A DNA stretch of 64,000 bases from Bartonella bacilliformis KC583 (GCF_000015445.1 NC_008783.1:813001-877000), one strand, 5' to 3'. Positions 48,827 to 59,023 are shown, counted from the first letter of the stretch. Notes: generated by a model from the sequence alone, not told the origin. Numbers and translations: made by a program.

Positions 48827-51436
48827 ATGGATATCGTTATCGTCGAATCTCCAGCCAAAGCAAAAACAATTAATAAATATCTTGGGTCTCAATATAAGGT
48901 CATAGCATCATTTGGACATGTCCGTGACTTATCTGCCAAAGATGGCTCTGTTCTTCCTGATAAAGATTTTTCGATGAAATGGGATGTTGATACCGCTTCT
49001 GCAAAACGTTTAAATGAAATAGCAAAAGCCGTTAAAGAAGCGAATAGCCTTATTTTGGCAACTGACCCTGATCGTGAAGGGGAAGCTATTTCATGGCATA
49101 TCCTTGATGTTCTTAACCAAAAAAAAATTTTAAATGATAAGCCTGTTAAACGGGTCGTTTTTAATGCAATTACAAAACAATCTGTACTTGACGCTATGAA
49201 TAATCCACGGGATATTGATGTATCCCTTGTCGATGCTTACCTCGCACGCCGTGCTCTTGATTATCTGGTTGGTTTTACACTTTCCCCTGTTTTATGGCGT
49301 AAATTACCTGGTGCACGTTCAGCTGGACGTGTGCAATCAGTTGCTTTACGTATTATTTGTGATCGCGAATCAGAAAGAGAACATTTTGTTAAAGAAGATT
49401 ATTGGTCAATCACAACATACTTAAAAACCCCCAGAAATGACGTCTTTCAAGCACGGTTGATAGAATTTAATCAAAAAAAACTAAGCAAACTTGATATCCA
49501 ATCTCAAGAACAAGCAAATCAGATCCGTCTTATGTTGGAAGAAGCTGAATATTGTACACTAAGTGTTGAGGCAAAACCAACAAAAAGAAATCCTTCTCCA
49601 CCATTTACAACATCCACTTTACAGCAAGCTTCCTCTTCAAAATTAGGTTTTTCAGCTTCTCGTACCATGCAAATTGCTCAAAAACTATATGAAGGTGTTG
49701 AAATGAATGGTGAGACAGCAGGACTTATTACCTATATGCGTACTGATGGCGTGCAAATAGCCCCAGAGGCTATTGATTCAGCACGAAGAGCAATCAGTAA
49801 TTCCTTTGGAAATAACTATCTTCCTGAAAAACCACGTTTTTATTCAACAAAAGCAAAAAACGCACAAGAAGCACATGAAGCCATTCGCCCAACAGATTTT
49901 AAACGTCATCCCGATCAAGTTCGCAATTTCCTCGATAATGATCAAGCAAAACTGTATGAATTGATATGGAAACGCGCTATTGCTAGCCAAATGCGTTCTG
50001 CTGAAATTGAACGTACAACCGTTGAAATTAAAGCGGTTCAAGAAGAAAATTACGCAAATTTACGAGCAACAGGCTCTGTTACACGTTTTGATGGTTTTAT
50101 TGCCGTCTATACCGATCAACGCGATGAAACAAACGGTGATGAAGATGACCTAGCACGCTTGCCCCCAATAAATGTTAATGAAATTCTTACAAAAGAAAAA
50201 ATCGAAACGGCACAACACACCACAGACCCCCCTCCTCGTTATTCTGAAGCTTCATTAATTAAAAAGCTTGAAGAATTAGGGATTGGTCGACCTTCAACTT
50301 ATGCATCCACATTAGCAACACTTTGTGATCGTGGCTATATCATCATTGACAAAAGACAACTTACTCCTGATGCTAAAGGACGTATTGTCACAGCTTTTCT
50401 TGAAAATTTTTTCAATCGCTATGTGGAATATGGCTTCACAGCAAATCTTGAAGAAAAATTGGACCTCATATCAGACGGAAAACTCTTTTGGAAAGACGTT
50501 TTACGCGATTTTTGGGATGAATTTAATGCATCCGTTACCAATATCCAAGAATTGCGTATAACGAATGTCCTTGACGTTTTAAACACAACATTAGCACCTC
50601 TTGCTTTTCCTACACGTGAAGATAGCAGTGATCCTCGTTCTTGCTCCCTTTGTAAACATGGTCAATTATCGTTAAAATTAGGTCGTTATGGTGCATTTGT
50701 TGGTTGTTCTAATTATCCTGAATGTAAATATACAAAACAACTTGGTACAGACGCAGGAGAAGAACGTGAAGCAGCACACAATGATGAACCTGTTATACTC
50801 GGTGTTGATCCTGAAACAGGAAAAGATATTTTTCTTCGCAATGGCCGCTTTGGTCCATATATTCAGCTTGGTGAAGGAAAAGAAGCTAAGCGCTCGGGAT
50901 TACCAAAAGGATGGAAAACAGAAAATGTTAATCTTGATAAAGCCCTATCTTTATTGTCTCTGCCACGTGAAGTCGGAATTCATCCTGAAACAGGTCAAAT
51001 GATCACAGCTACAATTGGACGATATGGTCCTTATCTTACTCATGATAGGAAATATGCAGCCCTTTCAAATGTAGATGACGTCTTTGATATTGGCATTAAT
51101 CGTGCTGTCACAGTGCTAGCTGAACAAAAAGAAAATAAAGCTAATCGAGGTAAAACAGTATCTTCCGTATTAGCGGCATTAGGTGATCACCCAGATGGGG
51201 GATCGATTACTGTACGTGATGGGCGTTATGGTTCATATGTTAATTGGGGGAAAATTAATGCAACATTACCAAAAGATAAAGATCCAGCTAACATAACACT
51301 TTCAGAAGCATTAGAGCTCTTATCCGCTAAAACATCTGCCCCTTCAAAAACAAGAAAGGTAGCGGCTAAAAAAACAGCTCCAAAGAAAAATACAACAGTA
51401 AAGAAAGCTTCTTCTACAATAAAAAAAGCAAAATAA
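48827..51436 (+). CDS. topA: DNA topoisomerase I
   Basis: Type IA enzyme that relaxes negative supercoils. The 869-residue protein has the TOPRIM domain (VIVESPAKAKTINKYLG; DPDREGEAISWH), the active tyrosine Tyr303 in GLITYMRTDG, and the PGARSAGRVQSVALR helix. A single four-cysteine zinc finger (CSLCKHGQL to CSNYPEC, about residue 600-640) is followed by further topoisomerase C-terminal repeats, and a Lys-rich tail (KKTAPKKNTTVKKASS) at the end. It lies 380 bases after dprA. Confidence 0.97.
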   Translation: MDIVIVESPAKAKTINKYLGSQYKVIASFGHVRDLSAKDGSVLPDKDFSMKWDVDTASAKRLNEIAKAVKEANSLILATDPDREGEAISWHILDVLNQKKILNDKPVKRVVFNAITKQSVLDAMNNPRDIDVSLVDAYLARRALDYLVGFTLSPVLWRKLPGARSAGRVQSVALRIICDRESEREHFVKEDYWSITTYLKTPRNDVFQARLIEFNQKKLSKLDIQSQEQANQIRLMLEEAEYCTLSVEAKPTKRNPSPPFTTSTLQQASSSKLGFSASRTMQIAQKLYEGVEMNGETAGLITYMRTDGVQIAPEAIDSARRAISNSFGNNYLPEKPRFYSTKAKNAQEAHEAIRPTDFKRHPDQVRNFLDNDQAKLYELIWKRAIASQMRSAEIERTTVEIKAVQEENYANLRATGSVTRFDGFIAVYTDQRDETNGDEDDLARLPPINVNEILTKEKIETAQHTTDPPPRYSEASLIKKLEELGIGRPSTYASTLATLCDRGYIIIDKRQLTPDAKGRIVTAFLENFFNRYVEYGFTANLEEKLDLISDGKLFWKDVLRDFWDEFNASVTNIQELRITNVLDVLNTTLAPLAFPTREDSSDPRSCSLCKHGQLSLKLGRYGAFVGCSNYPECKYTKQLGTDAGEEREAAHNDEPVILGVDPETGKDIFLRNGRFGPYIQLGEGKEAKRSGLPKGWKTENVNLDKALSLLSLPREVGIHPETGQMITATIGRYGPYLTHDRKYAALSNVDDVFDIGINRAVTVLAEQKENKANRGKTVSSVLAALGDHPDGGSITVRDGRYGSYVNWGKINATLPKDKDPANITLSEALELLSAKTSAPSKTRKVAAKKTAPKKNTTVKKASSTIKKAK

Positions 51437-51459
51437 AATACTTTCACTTACATAATATT

Positions 51460-51618
51460 AGACACAGAAATTATTCTTTTATTACTGACAATCCTGAACG
51501 ATAAGTAAACGTAAAATCACGAAAATTTTTAACTTGAAAATAATTTTTTATAACTGGTTAAAGATATAAGCGTGATTTTTAAAATGACACCTCAATATCA
51601 AAATAATGTAAGAGCTTA
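51460..51618 (+). pseudogene. rnr: Decayed N-terminal domain of RNase R
   Basis: In the 182-base gap after topA, pieces of the usual N-terminal winged-helix of alphaproteobacterial RNase R can be read in alternating frames: FITDNPER (51478-51501), then, after an in-frame TAA, ISKRKITKIFNLK in a second frame (51501-51539), then ITG and RYKRDF in another. Intact relatives have a FI...NPxxxxKREIAxxFxxK segment here, followed by the LPSVTV sequence that opens the intact frame at 51619. Several base changes have broken it. Confidence 0.7.
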
Positions 51619-53664
51619 ATGACCAAAAAAAAATTACCATCAGTCACTGTAGCAAAAATTAATACACGTAATAAAGATGGTGGTTTTATTGCACACCCCC
51701 TTAAGTGGGAAAGTGATACAAAACCCAATATTGAAATATTTCCTCCTCGCCATATGAGAAATATAAGTTTTCGTGTTGGAGATCACATTCTTATAAAAAT
51801 TTTCCGAAATAAAAATTTTCAAATCACGCCTTATACAGGACGAATTGTCCGTAAAATTGATGAGAAAGAAACAAAAACTCTTGGTATCATAAGAAAATTA
51901 GAAAATGGCAAATGGCAATTTTCCCCTATAGAGCGTAAAATCAGAGAATTTATTATTGATGAACCCTCAGATATTAACATCAAATCTGGTAATCTTGTTG
52001 AAATTGAAATTAAAAATACGAATTGTAGATTTAAAAGTGCAAAAATAACAAATGTTTTAGGATATATTGATAGTGAAAAAACACTTGCAATGATTTCTCT
52101 CATTTCCAAGGGAATTCCTTATATTTTTCCTGAAGACGTTCTTGAACAAGCAAAAAATATAAAACCTGCTAACACAATCAATCGAGAAGATTGGCGACAC
52201 TTACCGTTTATCACAATTGATCCACCAGATGCAAAAGACCATGATGATGCAGTTTATGCAATAAAGGATGAAGACCCTACAAATAGCGGTGGTTGGATCA
52301 TCATCGTCGCCATTGCAGATGTTTCCTATTATATAAAAACAGGAAGCGCTTTAGATAAAGAGGCATTACAGCGGGGGAATTCTGTTTATTTTCCTGATCG
52401 AGTTGTGCCAATGTTACCGGAAACTATTTCCAATCATTTATGCTCTTTACGTGAAGGAGAAGATAGGTTTTCTTTAGCTGTTCGCATGGTTTTTGATGCT
52501 AATGGTAATAAACGCAAACATAGCTTTCACCGTATTGTAATGCGAACAGCTGCTAAATTATCTTATCAAGAGGTACAATGCGCAATTGAAGGAAACACAA
52601 ATGAAAAAACAGCTCCTCTTATAGAAAATATTTTACAACCATTGTGGTCAGCTTATACTAGCCTTAAAATTGCACGCGACCTCCGGCAACCATTAGAATT
52701 AGAAATATCCGAAAAAAAAGTTATTCTTGATCAAAATGGATGCATCAAAGATGTTGTACGTCCACCTCATTTAGAAGCTCATCGTCTCATTGAAGAATTT
52801 ATGATACAAGCTAATGTTTCTGCTGCTGAAACATTGAAAAAACATCGTCAGTCCTTCATTTATCGTATTCATGATGAACCTTCACTCACAAAACAAGAAA
52901 CACTGCGAAATTCTCTTCATAATTTTAAAATACCTCTCTCCTCAAAAGTAAAACTTACGTCAAAACAACTGAATAATATTCTCACAACAGTCACAAATAC
53001 ACAGCAACAGGAATTAATAAATCAAATTATTTTACGCTCACAATCGCAAGCTGAGTATAATCCTAAAAATATAGGTCATTTTGGTTTAAATTTGCAAAAT
53101 TATGCACATTTTACATCACCGATCCGTCGCTATGCTGATCTGATTGTTCATCGAGCACTTATTAAAGCTTTGCAATTAGGCGATGATGGACTAACAGATG
53201 AACAAGAACAAAATCTCGTAGAAATCGCCACGCAAATTTCTTCATATGAGCGTCGTGCTATGATGGCTGAGAGAGAAACAATTGATCGACTCGTTGCGCA
53301 CTATTTAGCTGATAAAATTGGTCATTTATTTAAAGGTCGCATTTCCGGGGTTACAAAAGCAGGTCTTTTTATTTCTCTTGATAAACTCAATGCAGATGGT
53401 TTTGTACCTATTTCTACTCTTAAAAATGATTATTATCACTTTGATGAAGAACAGCACGCCCTGATAGGAAAACATAGCTATAAATACTATCAACTTGGCG
53501 ATGCAGTAGAAATCAAACTTGTAGAAGTACAACCTTTTGCTGGTGCTTTATGTTTTGAAATATTAACAGAACCTCAGCTATTAACTTCCTCATCTCTTTC
53601 TTACCATAAAACAAAATCTACAATGAAAAGACGGAAATGTAATTCCTACAAAAGAAAAGTCTAA
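51619..53664 (+). CDS. rnr: Ribonuclease R, N-terminally shortened
   Basis: 3'-5' exoribonuclease that degrades structured RNA. The 681-residue frame has the two cold-shock-like domains (about 10-190), the RNB catalytic domain with the aspartate-rich FITIDPPDAKDHDDAVYAI and SNHLCSLREGEDRFSLAV, FTSPIRRYADLIVHRAL, and the S1 domain (about 590-670) with a basic tail (STMKRRKCNSYKRK). It begins MTKKKLPSVTV; related proteins have about 60 residues more at the N-terminus, and remnants are seen upstream. The catalytic part looks intact, so activity is likely but helix-turn-helix functions are lost. Confidence 0.93.
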   Translation: MTKKKLPSVTVAKINTRNKDGGFIAHPLKWESDTKPNIEIFPPRHMRNISFRVGDHILIKIFRNKNFQITPYTGRIVRKIDEKETKTLGIIRKLENGKWQFSPIERKIREFIIDEPSDINIKSGNLVEIEIKNTNCRFKSAKITNVLGYIDSEKTLAMISLISKGIPYIFPEDVLEQAKNIKPANTINREDWRHLPFITIDPPDAKDHDDAVYAIKDEDPTNSGGWIIIVAIADVSYYIKTGSALDKEALQRGNSVYFPDRVVPMLPETISNHLCSLREGEDRFSLAVRMVFDANGNKRKHSFHRIVMRTAAKLSYQEVQCAIEGNTNEKTAPLIENILQPLWSAYTSLKIARDLRQPLELEISEKKVILDQNGCIKDVVRPPHLEAHRLIEEFMIQANVSAAETLKKHRQSFIYRIHDEPSLTKQETLRNSLHNFKIPLSSKVKLTSKQLNNILTTVTNTQQQELINQIILRSQSQAEYNPKNIGHFGLNLQNYAHFTSPIRRYADLIVHRALIKALQLGDDGLTDEQEQNLVEIATQISSYERRAMMAERETIDRLVAHYLADKIGHLFKGRISGVTKAGLFISLDKLNADGFVPISTLKNDYYHFDEEQHALIGKHSYKYYQLGDAVEIKLVEVQPFAGALCFEILTEPQLLTSSSLSYHKTKSTMKRRKCNSYKRKV

Positions 53665-53940
53665 AAGTTTTTTCTGAATCTATTGTCATTAACCTTACGC
53701 ATTCATGACTCTAATATGCGGTAATTTAATATATTTTTTGATTAATTGAAATTATATGAAAAATTCTCAAAATAACATATATTAAATGAATTATAGATGA
53801 ATTTACCTTCCTATAATTACTGAAAAAATCTTGCTCGATATCATAAATACTAGTTTGCTAAAAAATCTTCCTCTTATCTCAAGGCTAATTGTGCATTGGC
53901 TGCATAAACAAGGATACAAGATTATAATTATACTCTTCTT

Positions 53941-55105
53941 ATGATGAACAAAATTTTTGATATCTCAAAACTCTTTGTATTCAATTTTGCTGCGATCATT
54001 GGTGCTGTTAGTGTAAAATTAGGAATAGGAATACAATTTATCTCTTTATTGATGACTGAAAAAGAATTTTCAAACAGTGCTATTGGTTACAGTGGAACGG
54101 TTAGTGAAATCACCACAATTATCGCAGCCATTTTTGTTGCTTGAATAGCTTCTCATATTGCTGCTAGTTAATCGATATTATCAATGATAGATTGGAAAGT
54201 TAAGTTTTTTATTTTTTCGACTCAGTATTAATTTGGCTCATTCTGCGATTTACGCTGCACTTCGCTATGACAATTACATTCACTCCTATCAGAATTTGGA
54301 TCAACAGTTCTGCTCCTCCCCAGAGACGCAGTTTAATACTTTCTATTTATGCCATTACTTTGGGAGTAAAATTTGCTATCGATCTAACGCTGCTAGCAAG
54401 AATAGGATCACAGGATGTATGCCTTTTTGTGTTAGCGGTACCTTTTTGGAATTGCTGTTATACTAACTCTCACCGCTTCAAAATTAAACCTCAAATTTAA
54501 AAATAGTAAATATACAGCATTTTTTTCTTATATTTTTCATACACCTACTTCAACTATGGCAGTATTGATTATGGTGCTATCAAAATGAGAGCGTTAACAT
54601 TTATAATATCTTTTAGTTTATCAATCGGATACAATAAGAATTAAGCCTCACACTTTATGGCGATATTCGCGCTTGATAACCTTTTGCTTTTAATTCGTTA
54701 TTGGCTTTAAGCGATTACACAAAAAATAAGCGCTACTCTCTATGGGATGCGCCACTTTAGGATTCGCAGGACCCCTTGTGGTACTATGGATAGCCGAACA
54801 TCAATGGACTGTAATTCTTGATATTTTTCTTTTTGGTAGTGTATTCATAGGTCTTTATATAATTGGGCCCTCACAGTTATGTGCATACCTTAAAGGACAT
54901 GAGCGCTTCTGCTAATTTTTCTTTCATCTTTACTATAGCATTGGGATGCTTATTGAAGCTACTATCATCGGCCAAATAATAGATCTTTTTAAACATAGAT
55001 CTTTTTAAACCATGTGATTTTTCTTCTGTAATGGCCTGTTTTTTTTCGGCTTGTATACTTATTTTAGTGCGTGTTTCTTTAATGAAAAAGCTAATCAACT
55101 CTTGA
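53941..55105 (+). pseudogene. Decayed MFS transporter
   Basis: Fragments of a major facilitator superfamily protein lie in order: MNKIFDISKLFVFNFAAIIG to about 54144; then TPIRIWINSSAPPQRRSL and ILSIYAITLGVKFAIDLTL (about 54280-54410), which matches the ESWIN...R loop and helix of the YcaD-like group; then LGFAGPLVVLWIAEHQWTV; then LYIIGPSQLCAYLKG and MSASANFSFIFTIALGCLLK up to 55105. Stops and frame changes separate them. It lies between rnr and rpmG, a place where an MFS gene is found in relatives, from general knowledge. Confidence 0.8.
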
Positions 55106-55207
55106 CTTTTTTTGTAACATCCGTAGGTTAATAAAAAATCTGGTTTACATCAAAAATGAATTTTGGTGACAAAGCAGTGTCATTTCAACATAAATAGGAT
55201 CATTATT

Positions 55208-55375
55208 ATGGCTAAGGCAGCAACGATTAAGATTAAGCTTTTGTCAACTGCAGATACCGGTTTTTTCTATGTAACGAAAAAAAATAGCCGTACGATGACG
55301 GACAAAATGAGTAAACGTAAATATGATCCAATTGTTAAAAAGCATGTTGAGTTTAAAGAAACAAAAATCAAGTAA
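55208..55375 (+). CDS. rpmG: 50S ribosomal protein L33
   Basis: A 55-residue ribosomal protein of the zinc-free type: [54 protein letters not shown]. It is full length. ATG 55208 is used; the upstream in-frame extension to 55163 has no similarity. Confidence 0.97.
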   Translation: MAKAATIKIKLLSTADTGFFYVTKKNSRTMTDKMSKRKYDPIVKKHVEFKETKIK

Positions 55376-55906
55376 CTACTTTTGTTCTTTTCAATTTACA
55401 ATTTCCAAGAACGGCCATAAATAAAAATAAATGTGCTGTACGTTTATATGTTATTTGTCGTGATTTAGTGCTTCAACTTTTAGTTTAGTTAAATTGTTAG
55501 AAAAATTGGATACGTTAGCTTTGTCTTATTGGATGGAGGGTACGTATTTTTCTATCTGAAAAAAGTTTATTGAATGTTTGGCATTTTTTATCAAAAATAA
55601 GAATGTATTTTGATTTTAATCCTCAATCCAAATGACATTTATTAAAAATATCCCACTCGTGTAAAAAAGAAAATATTTCCTAAGAGATATACTGTAATCA
55701 ATATATTATATCCCGTTTATTAATATATATAATATCTACTTTATAGGGAACAGATTGTTGCAAACAATAATAATCTCGTTTTACGAAAATTATAATAAGT
55801 TGCTAACCTTACTGCTTAATATGAAGAAAAAATTTAGACATTTCAAAATCAAAATTTCCTGGTTAGTGCTATCTCTAAAACAGTATAATATGAGTTTCTT
55901 AATTTC
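55376..55906. other. Intergenic region between rpmG and the thermonuclease gene
   Basis: 531 bases, very AT-rich. I find no gene with a plausible start. Short open stretches are broken in every frame. No clear hairpin terminator follows rpmG. Confidence 0.4.
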
Positions 55907-56461
55907 ATGAAAGAAAAAGTTCTTCGTTCCAATTTAGATAGCTTCAAAAAAAAAGTTTTTGGCTTAATTGTCTTAGTAACCATCATCTTCACCAATATGA
56001 TTGTTTATACGGAATATGCTCAAACACAAAAGCCAATTTCTATAAAATCTATTAAGGGTTATGCATCAGTTATTGATGGAGATTCAATCAAAGTTGCTGA
56101 TATCATGGTCCGACTTATAGGAATTGATTCTCCTGAGCTTCATCAGTTTTGTGGTATGAAAACAAAACGTTATCCATGTGGACAAAAAGCTAAAGAATAT
56201 TTAGAAAGGCTTATAACAAAAAAAACTGTTACATGTCATTGGAGTATAAAAGACAAATATCAGCGTGTCCTTGGTACGTGTCAAACAAAACAAGTCAAAA
56301 ATATTAACGCAACAATGGTACAAAACGGTTGGGCTGTAAGCTATAATAGCTATCGTAAAGAGGAAGAAGAAGCCCATAGGAAAAAGAAAGGTATATGGCA
56401 ATCAAGTTTTCAACAACCACGAGAATGGAGAAGAATTCACATTAATAACAGAACACAGTAA
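55907..56461 (+). CDS. Staphylococcal nuclease-like thermonuclease
   Basis: A 184-residue protein with an N-terminal hydrophobic segment (VFGLIVLVTIIFTNMIVY), a signal anchor or signal peptide, and an SNase domain (about 48-170). The catalytic residues of the family can be placed: Asp in VIDGDSIKV, Arg and Asp/Glu in VRLIGIDSPELHQ, and Arg in KYQRVLGTC; QKAKEYLERL and NGWAVSYNSYR follow. Expected to be exported and to cut DNA and RNA; its role in the organism is unknown. Cysteines in HQFCGMKTKRYPCGQ may form a disulfide. Confidence 0.9.
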   Translation: MKEKVLRSNLDSFKKKVFGLIVLVTIIFTNMIVYTEYAQTQKPISIKSIKGYASVIDGDSIKVADIMVRLIGIDSPELHQFCGMKTKRYPCGQKAKEYLERLITKKTVTCHWSIKDKYQRVLGTCQTKQVKNINATMVQNGWAVSYNSYRKEEEEAHRKKKGIWQSSFQQPREWRRIHINNRTQ

Positions 56462-56507
56462 AATTTTCTCTTTTTTACAGTGCAAATGTTGCTTGCCTAT
56501 TTCACTT

Positions 56508-57143
56508 ATGAAAAAACAACGATGTGATAAAATTATCAAACTTGATAAAAAAATTCACTCTTGTCGTATTTGTATAACGAATCCACGTTATTACCCTCCC
56601 TTACCTCATGAGCCACGACCTGTTGCCTATTTATCCGACACAGCTTCTATCGCAATTGCAGGACAAGCACCAGGATTACGGGTACATGAAAGTTCTATTC
56701 CCTTCAATGATCGCTCCGGCGAAACATTACGTAATTGGCTCAGTGTAACTCGTAATCAGTTTTATGACAGATCTTTATTTGCCATTGTTCCTATGGGATT
56801 TTGTTTTCCGGGCTATGACCAAAATAAATCCGACTTACCACCAAGGCGTGAATGCCAAGAAATGTGGCATGAAGAAGTGTTTCAAGCTATGCCACAAATA
56901 AAGCTCGTCCTTGCTATTGGAAGTTATGCACAGAAATGGCACATCACAGGCTTAAAACACAAAACTGTTTCAGAAACCGTCAGTGATTGGAAAAACATTC
57001 TCTCTATACGTCAACCTAGAGGATATAATGTCATACCATTGCCTCATCCATCATGGCGAAATACTTTTTGGTTACAAAAACACCCCTGGTTTCAGGATGA
57101 ACTTATTGTGTATCTTCGCCATTTAGTTCATAAGTTTTTGTAA
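56508..57143 (+). CDS. Uracil-DNA glycosylase family protein, Fe-S type
   Basis: Base-excision repair enzyme family. The 211-residue protein has motif 1 IAGQAPGLRVHESSIPFND and motif 3 PLPHPSWRN, marking a UDG-fold hydrolase. Four cysteines (Cys19, Cys22, Cys99, Cys116) have the CxxC...C(x16)C spacing of the [4Fe-4S] cluster in family 4/5 glycosylases. Family 4 usually has a polar residue in motif 1 for uracil; here Gln-Ala-Pro-Gly is seen, so specificity is open. ATG 56508 is chosen over the upstream TTG. Confidence 0.85.
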   Translation: MKKQRCDKIIKLDKKIHSCRICITNPRYYPPLPHEPRPVAYLSDTASIAIAGQAPGLRVHESSIPFNDRSGETLRNWLSVTRNQFYDRSLFAIVPMGFCFPGYDQNKSDLPPRRECQEMWHEEVFQAMPQIKLVLAIGSYAQKWHITGLKHKTVSETVSDWKNILSIRQPRGYNVIPLPHPSWRNTFWLQKHPWFQDELIVYLRHLVHKFL

Positions 57144-57163
57144 ATTAAATTGGAAAAGAAAAT

Positions 57164-57643
57164 ATGGATGGCCTTGATCGAAAAATCCTCCATTTGTTGC
57201 AAGAAGATGCCACACTCTCTGTCGCTGATATTGCTAAAAAAGTTGGACTCTCTACAACCCCTTGTTGGCGTAGAATTCAAAAACTCGATGACGACGGTGT
57301 TATTCAGCGTCGTGTTGCTGTTCTTTCTCCTCAAAAAGTGAATGCACACGTTACTGTTTTTGTTTCTATTCGTGTCCATTTACATAACCATGAATGGCTA
57401 AAGCGTTTTTCAAGAATTTTGCGGGAGTTTCGTGAAGTTATTGAATTTTATAGAATGAGTGGAGATATAGATTATTTATTACGTGTCGTGGTTCCCAATA
57501 TTGAAGCTTATGACCTTTTTTATAAAAAATTAATTTCTAAAGTTGATATTTGTGACGTATCATCCTCTTTCGCAATGGAGCAGATTAAATACACAACAGA
57601 GCTACCTCTTGACTATATAAAATTACAAAATCCAAATGGATAA
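57164..57643 (+). CDS. Lrp/AsnC family transcriptional regulator
   Basis: A 159-residue DNA-binding regulator: N-terminal helix-turn-helix (LDRKILHLLQEDATLSVADI to PCWRRIQKLDDDGVI, about 3-45) and a C-terminal ligand-binding RAM domain with VEFYRMSGDIDYLLRVVVPN-type sequence (here VIEFYRMSGDIDYLLRVVV). The ligand is unknown; family members sense amino acids. GGAAAAG precedes ATG 57164. It is 20 bases after the UDG gene and convergent with cobT. Confidence 0.92.
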   Translation: MDGLDRKILHLLQEDATLSVADIAKKVGLSTTPCWRRIQKLDDDGVIQRRVAVLSPQKVNAHVTVFVSIRVHLHNHEWLKRFSRILREFREVIEFYRMSGDIDYLLRVVVPNIEAYDLFYKKLISKVDICDVSSSFAMEQIKYTTELPLDYIKLQNPNG

Positions 57644-57686
57644 TAAAATTTTGAGTTTTTTTTGATATTTATAGCAATTTAAGTCC

Positions 57687-58691
57687 CTAAATAGCGACAT
57701 CCTGTTCAAATATTGCCATTTGTGCATGTGTTAAAACAGCAGCCTTAACCACACCAGCTGCCATGGCAGCGCCTATTCCTTCACCCAGATGCACCTTTAA
57801 ATCTAAAAGCGGCTCTTTTCCTATTTTTTCTAAAAGTTTGCGATGTGCTGAGTTAGTGGAAATATGCCCAACAATAATATGATCAAGAGCTCTTGGATGC
57901 ATTTTATAAAGAATTGCTGCTGCCGCTGTTGTTACAAAGCTATCCAAAATAACTGGAATTTTTTCCATTCTTGCAGCTAAAATAGCTCCTACCATAGCAG
58001 CAATTTCACGCCCTCCTAAACAACGCATAACCTCAAAAGGATCATTTAAATAATCTTTATGTAAAAAAACTGCTGTTTTTACTGCCATCACTTTGCGTTG
58101 ATAAAATTCCCCTACATCTCCTGTACCAGGATCTATCCACTCCTCAGCATCTCCACCAAATAGAGCTAAACATAAAGCTGAAGCTATTGTTGTATTGCCA
58201 ATTCCCATTTCTCCTACACACAAAAGATCTATTCCTCCAGCAATTGATTCCATCCCAAATGCCATCGTTGCAGCTGCACTACGCTCATCCATTGCGGCAT
58301 CCTTGGTAATATTCATTGTTGGATACTCTAAAGCCAAATCAAATATCTTCAATCCAAGATCATAAGCTGCACAAATTTGATTAATAGCACCACCACCAGC
58401 TGCAAAGTTATTGACTATCTGTTGTGTCATAGATCGCGGAAATGGTGTAATATTTTCGTCAGTTACACCATGATTTCCAGAAAAAATAGCTACTAAAGGC
58501 CGCCTTATTATTGGCTTTTCTTCAGCTCTCCACCCAGCATACCAAACTGCGATATCTCCTAATTTTCCTAATCCTCCTTGCAACTTTGTTAATTGCATTT
58601 GCCGTTTTTTTGCTAAAGTCATAATGAACTCATCAGGAGTGGGTAAATTTGTTAGCAATGTACGAAAATCATCAAATGGACTAGCGGTCAT
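57687..58691 (-). CDS. cobT: Nicotinate-nucleotide:dimethylbenzimidazole phosphoribosyltransferase
   Basis: Activates the lower ligand base for cobalamin assembly. The 334-residue protein has the family sequences FSGNHGVTDENITPFPRSMT, NNFAAGGGAINQICAAYD, LCVGEMGIGNTTIASALCLA and the catalytic glutamate in HLGEGIGAAMAAGV. No other cob gene (for example cobS, often adjacent) is in the window, so its role may be salvage or reassembly of imported corrinoids. The gene looks intact. Confidence 0.92.
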   Translation of the reverse strand: MTASPFDDFRTLLTNLPTPDEFIMTLAKKRQMQLTKLQGGLGKLGDIAVWYAGWRAEEKPIIRRPLVAIFSGNHGVTDENITPFPRSMTQQIVNNFAAGGGAINQICAAYDLGLKIFDLALEYPTMNITKDAAMDERSAAATMAFGMESIAGGIDLLCVGEMGIGNTTIASALCLALFGGDAEEWIDPGTGDVGEFYQRKVMAVKTAVFLHKDYLNDPFEVMRCLGGREIAAMVGAILAARMEKIPVILDSFVTTAAAAILYKMHPRALDHIIVGHISTNSAHRKLLEKIGKEPLLDLKVHLGEGIGAAMAAGVVKAAVLTHAQMAIFEQDVAI

Positions 58692-59023
58692 GAAAATACC
58701 TTTTTGAGTGTATGTTTATAGAATTTTATTCTACAAACAGAATATAAATAATTCATTGTCGTTTTTAGGAAAAAATAAATAGACTATACATTGTGAGACT
58801 AATTATAAAATCAATCTATTCTCTAGCTACTGATTTAAAGTTCTAAAATGTCTCTAATAATATAATATTTGTCTTCTAAAGATAGTCTAGATAAATAACA
58901 GATGATAAAAATTGAAATTTTTCCTTTTAATATCTCAATAATTTTAAATTATCTATAAATTACAATATATAAAATGAATTATTTATTCTAAAATATAAAA
59001 ATGAGATACTCGCAAAACTTACT
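58692..59023. other. Intergenic region between cobT and dusA
   Basis: 332 AT-rich bases with no gene, no cobalamin-riboswitch-like conserved box, and no clear terminator seen. Confidence 0.4.

Noticed and set aside
58692..59023. Cobalamin riboswitch upstream of cobT
   Set aside because: I looked for a conserved box and paired arms before the cobT start and saw only AT-rich sequence.
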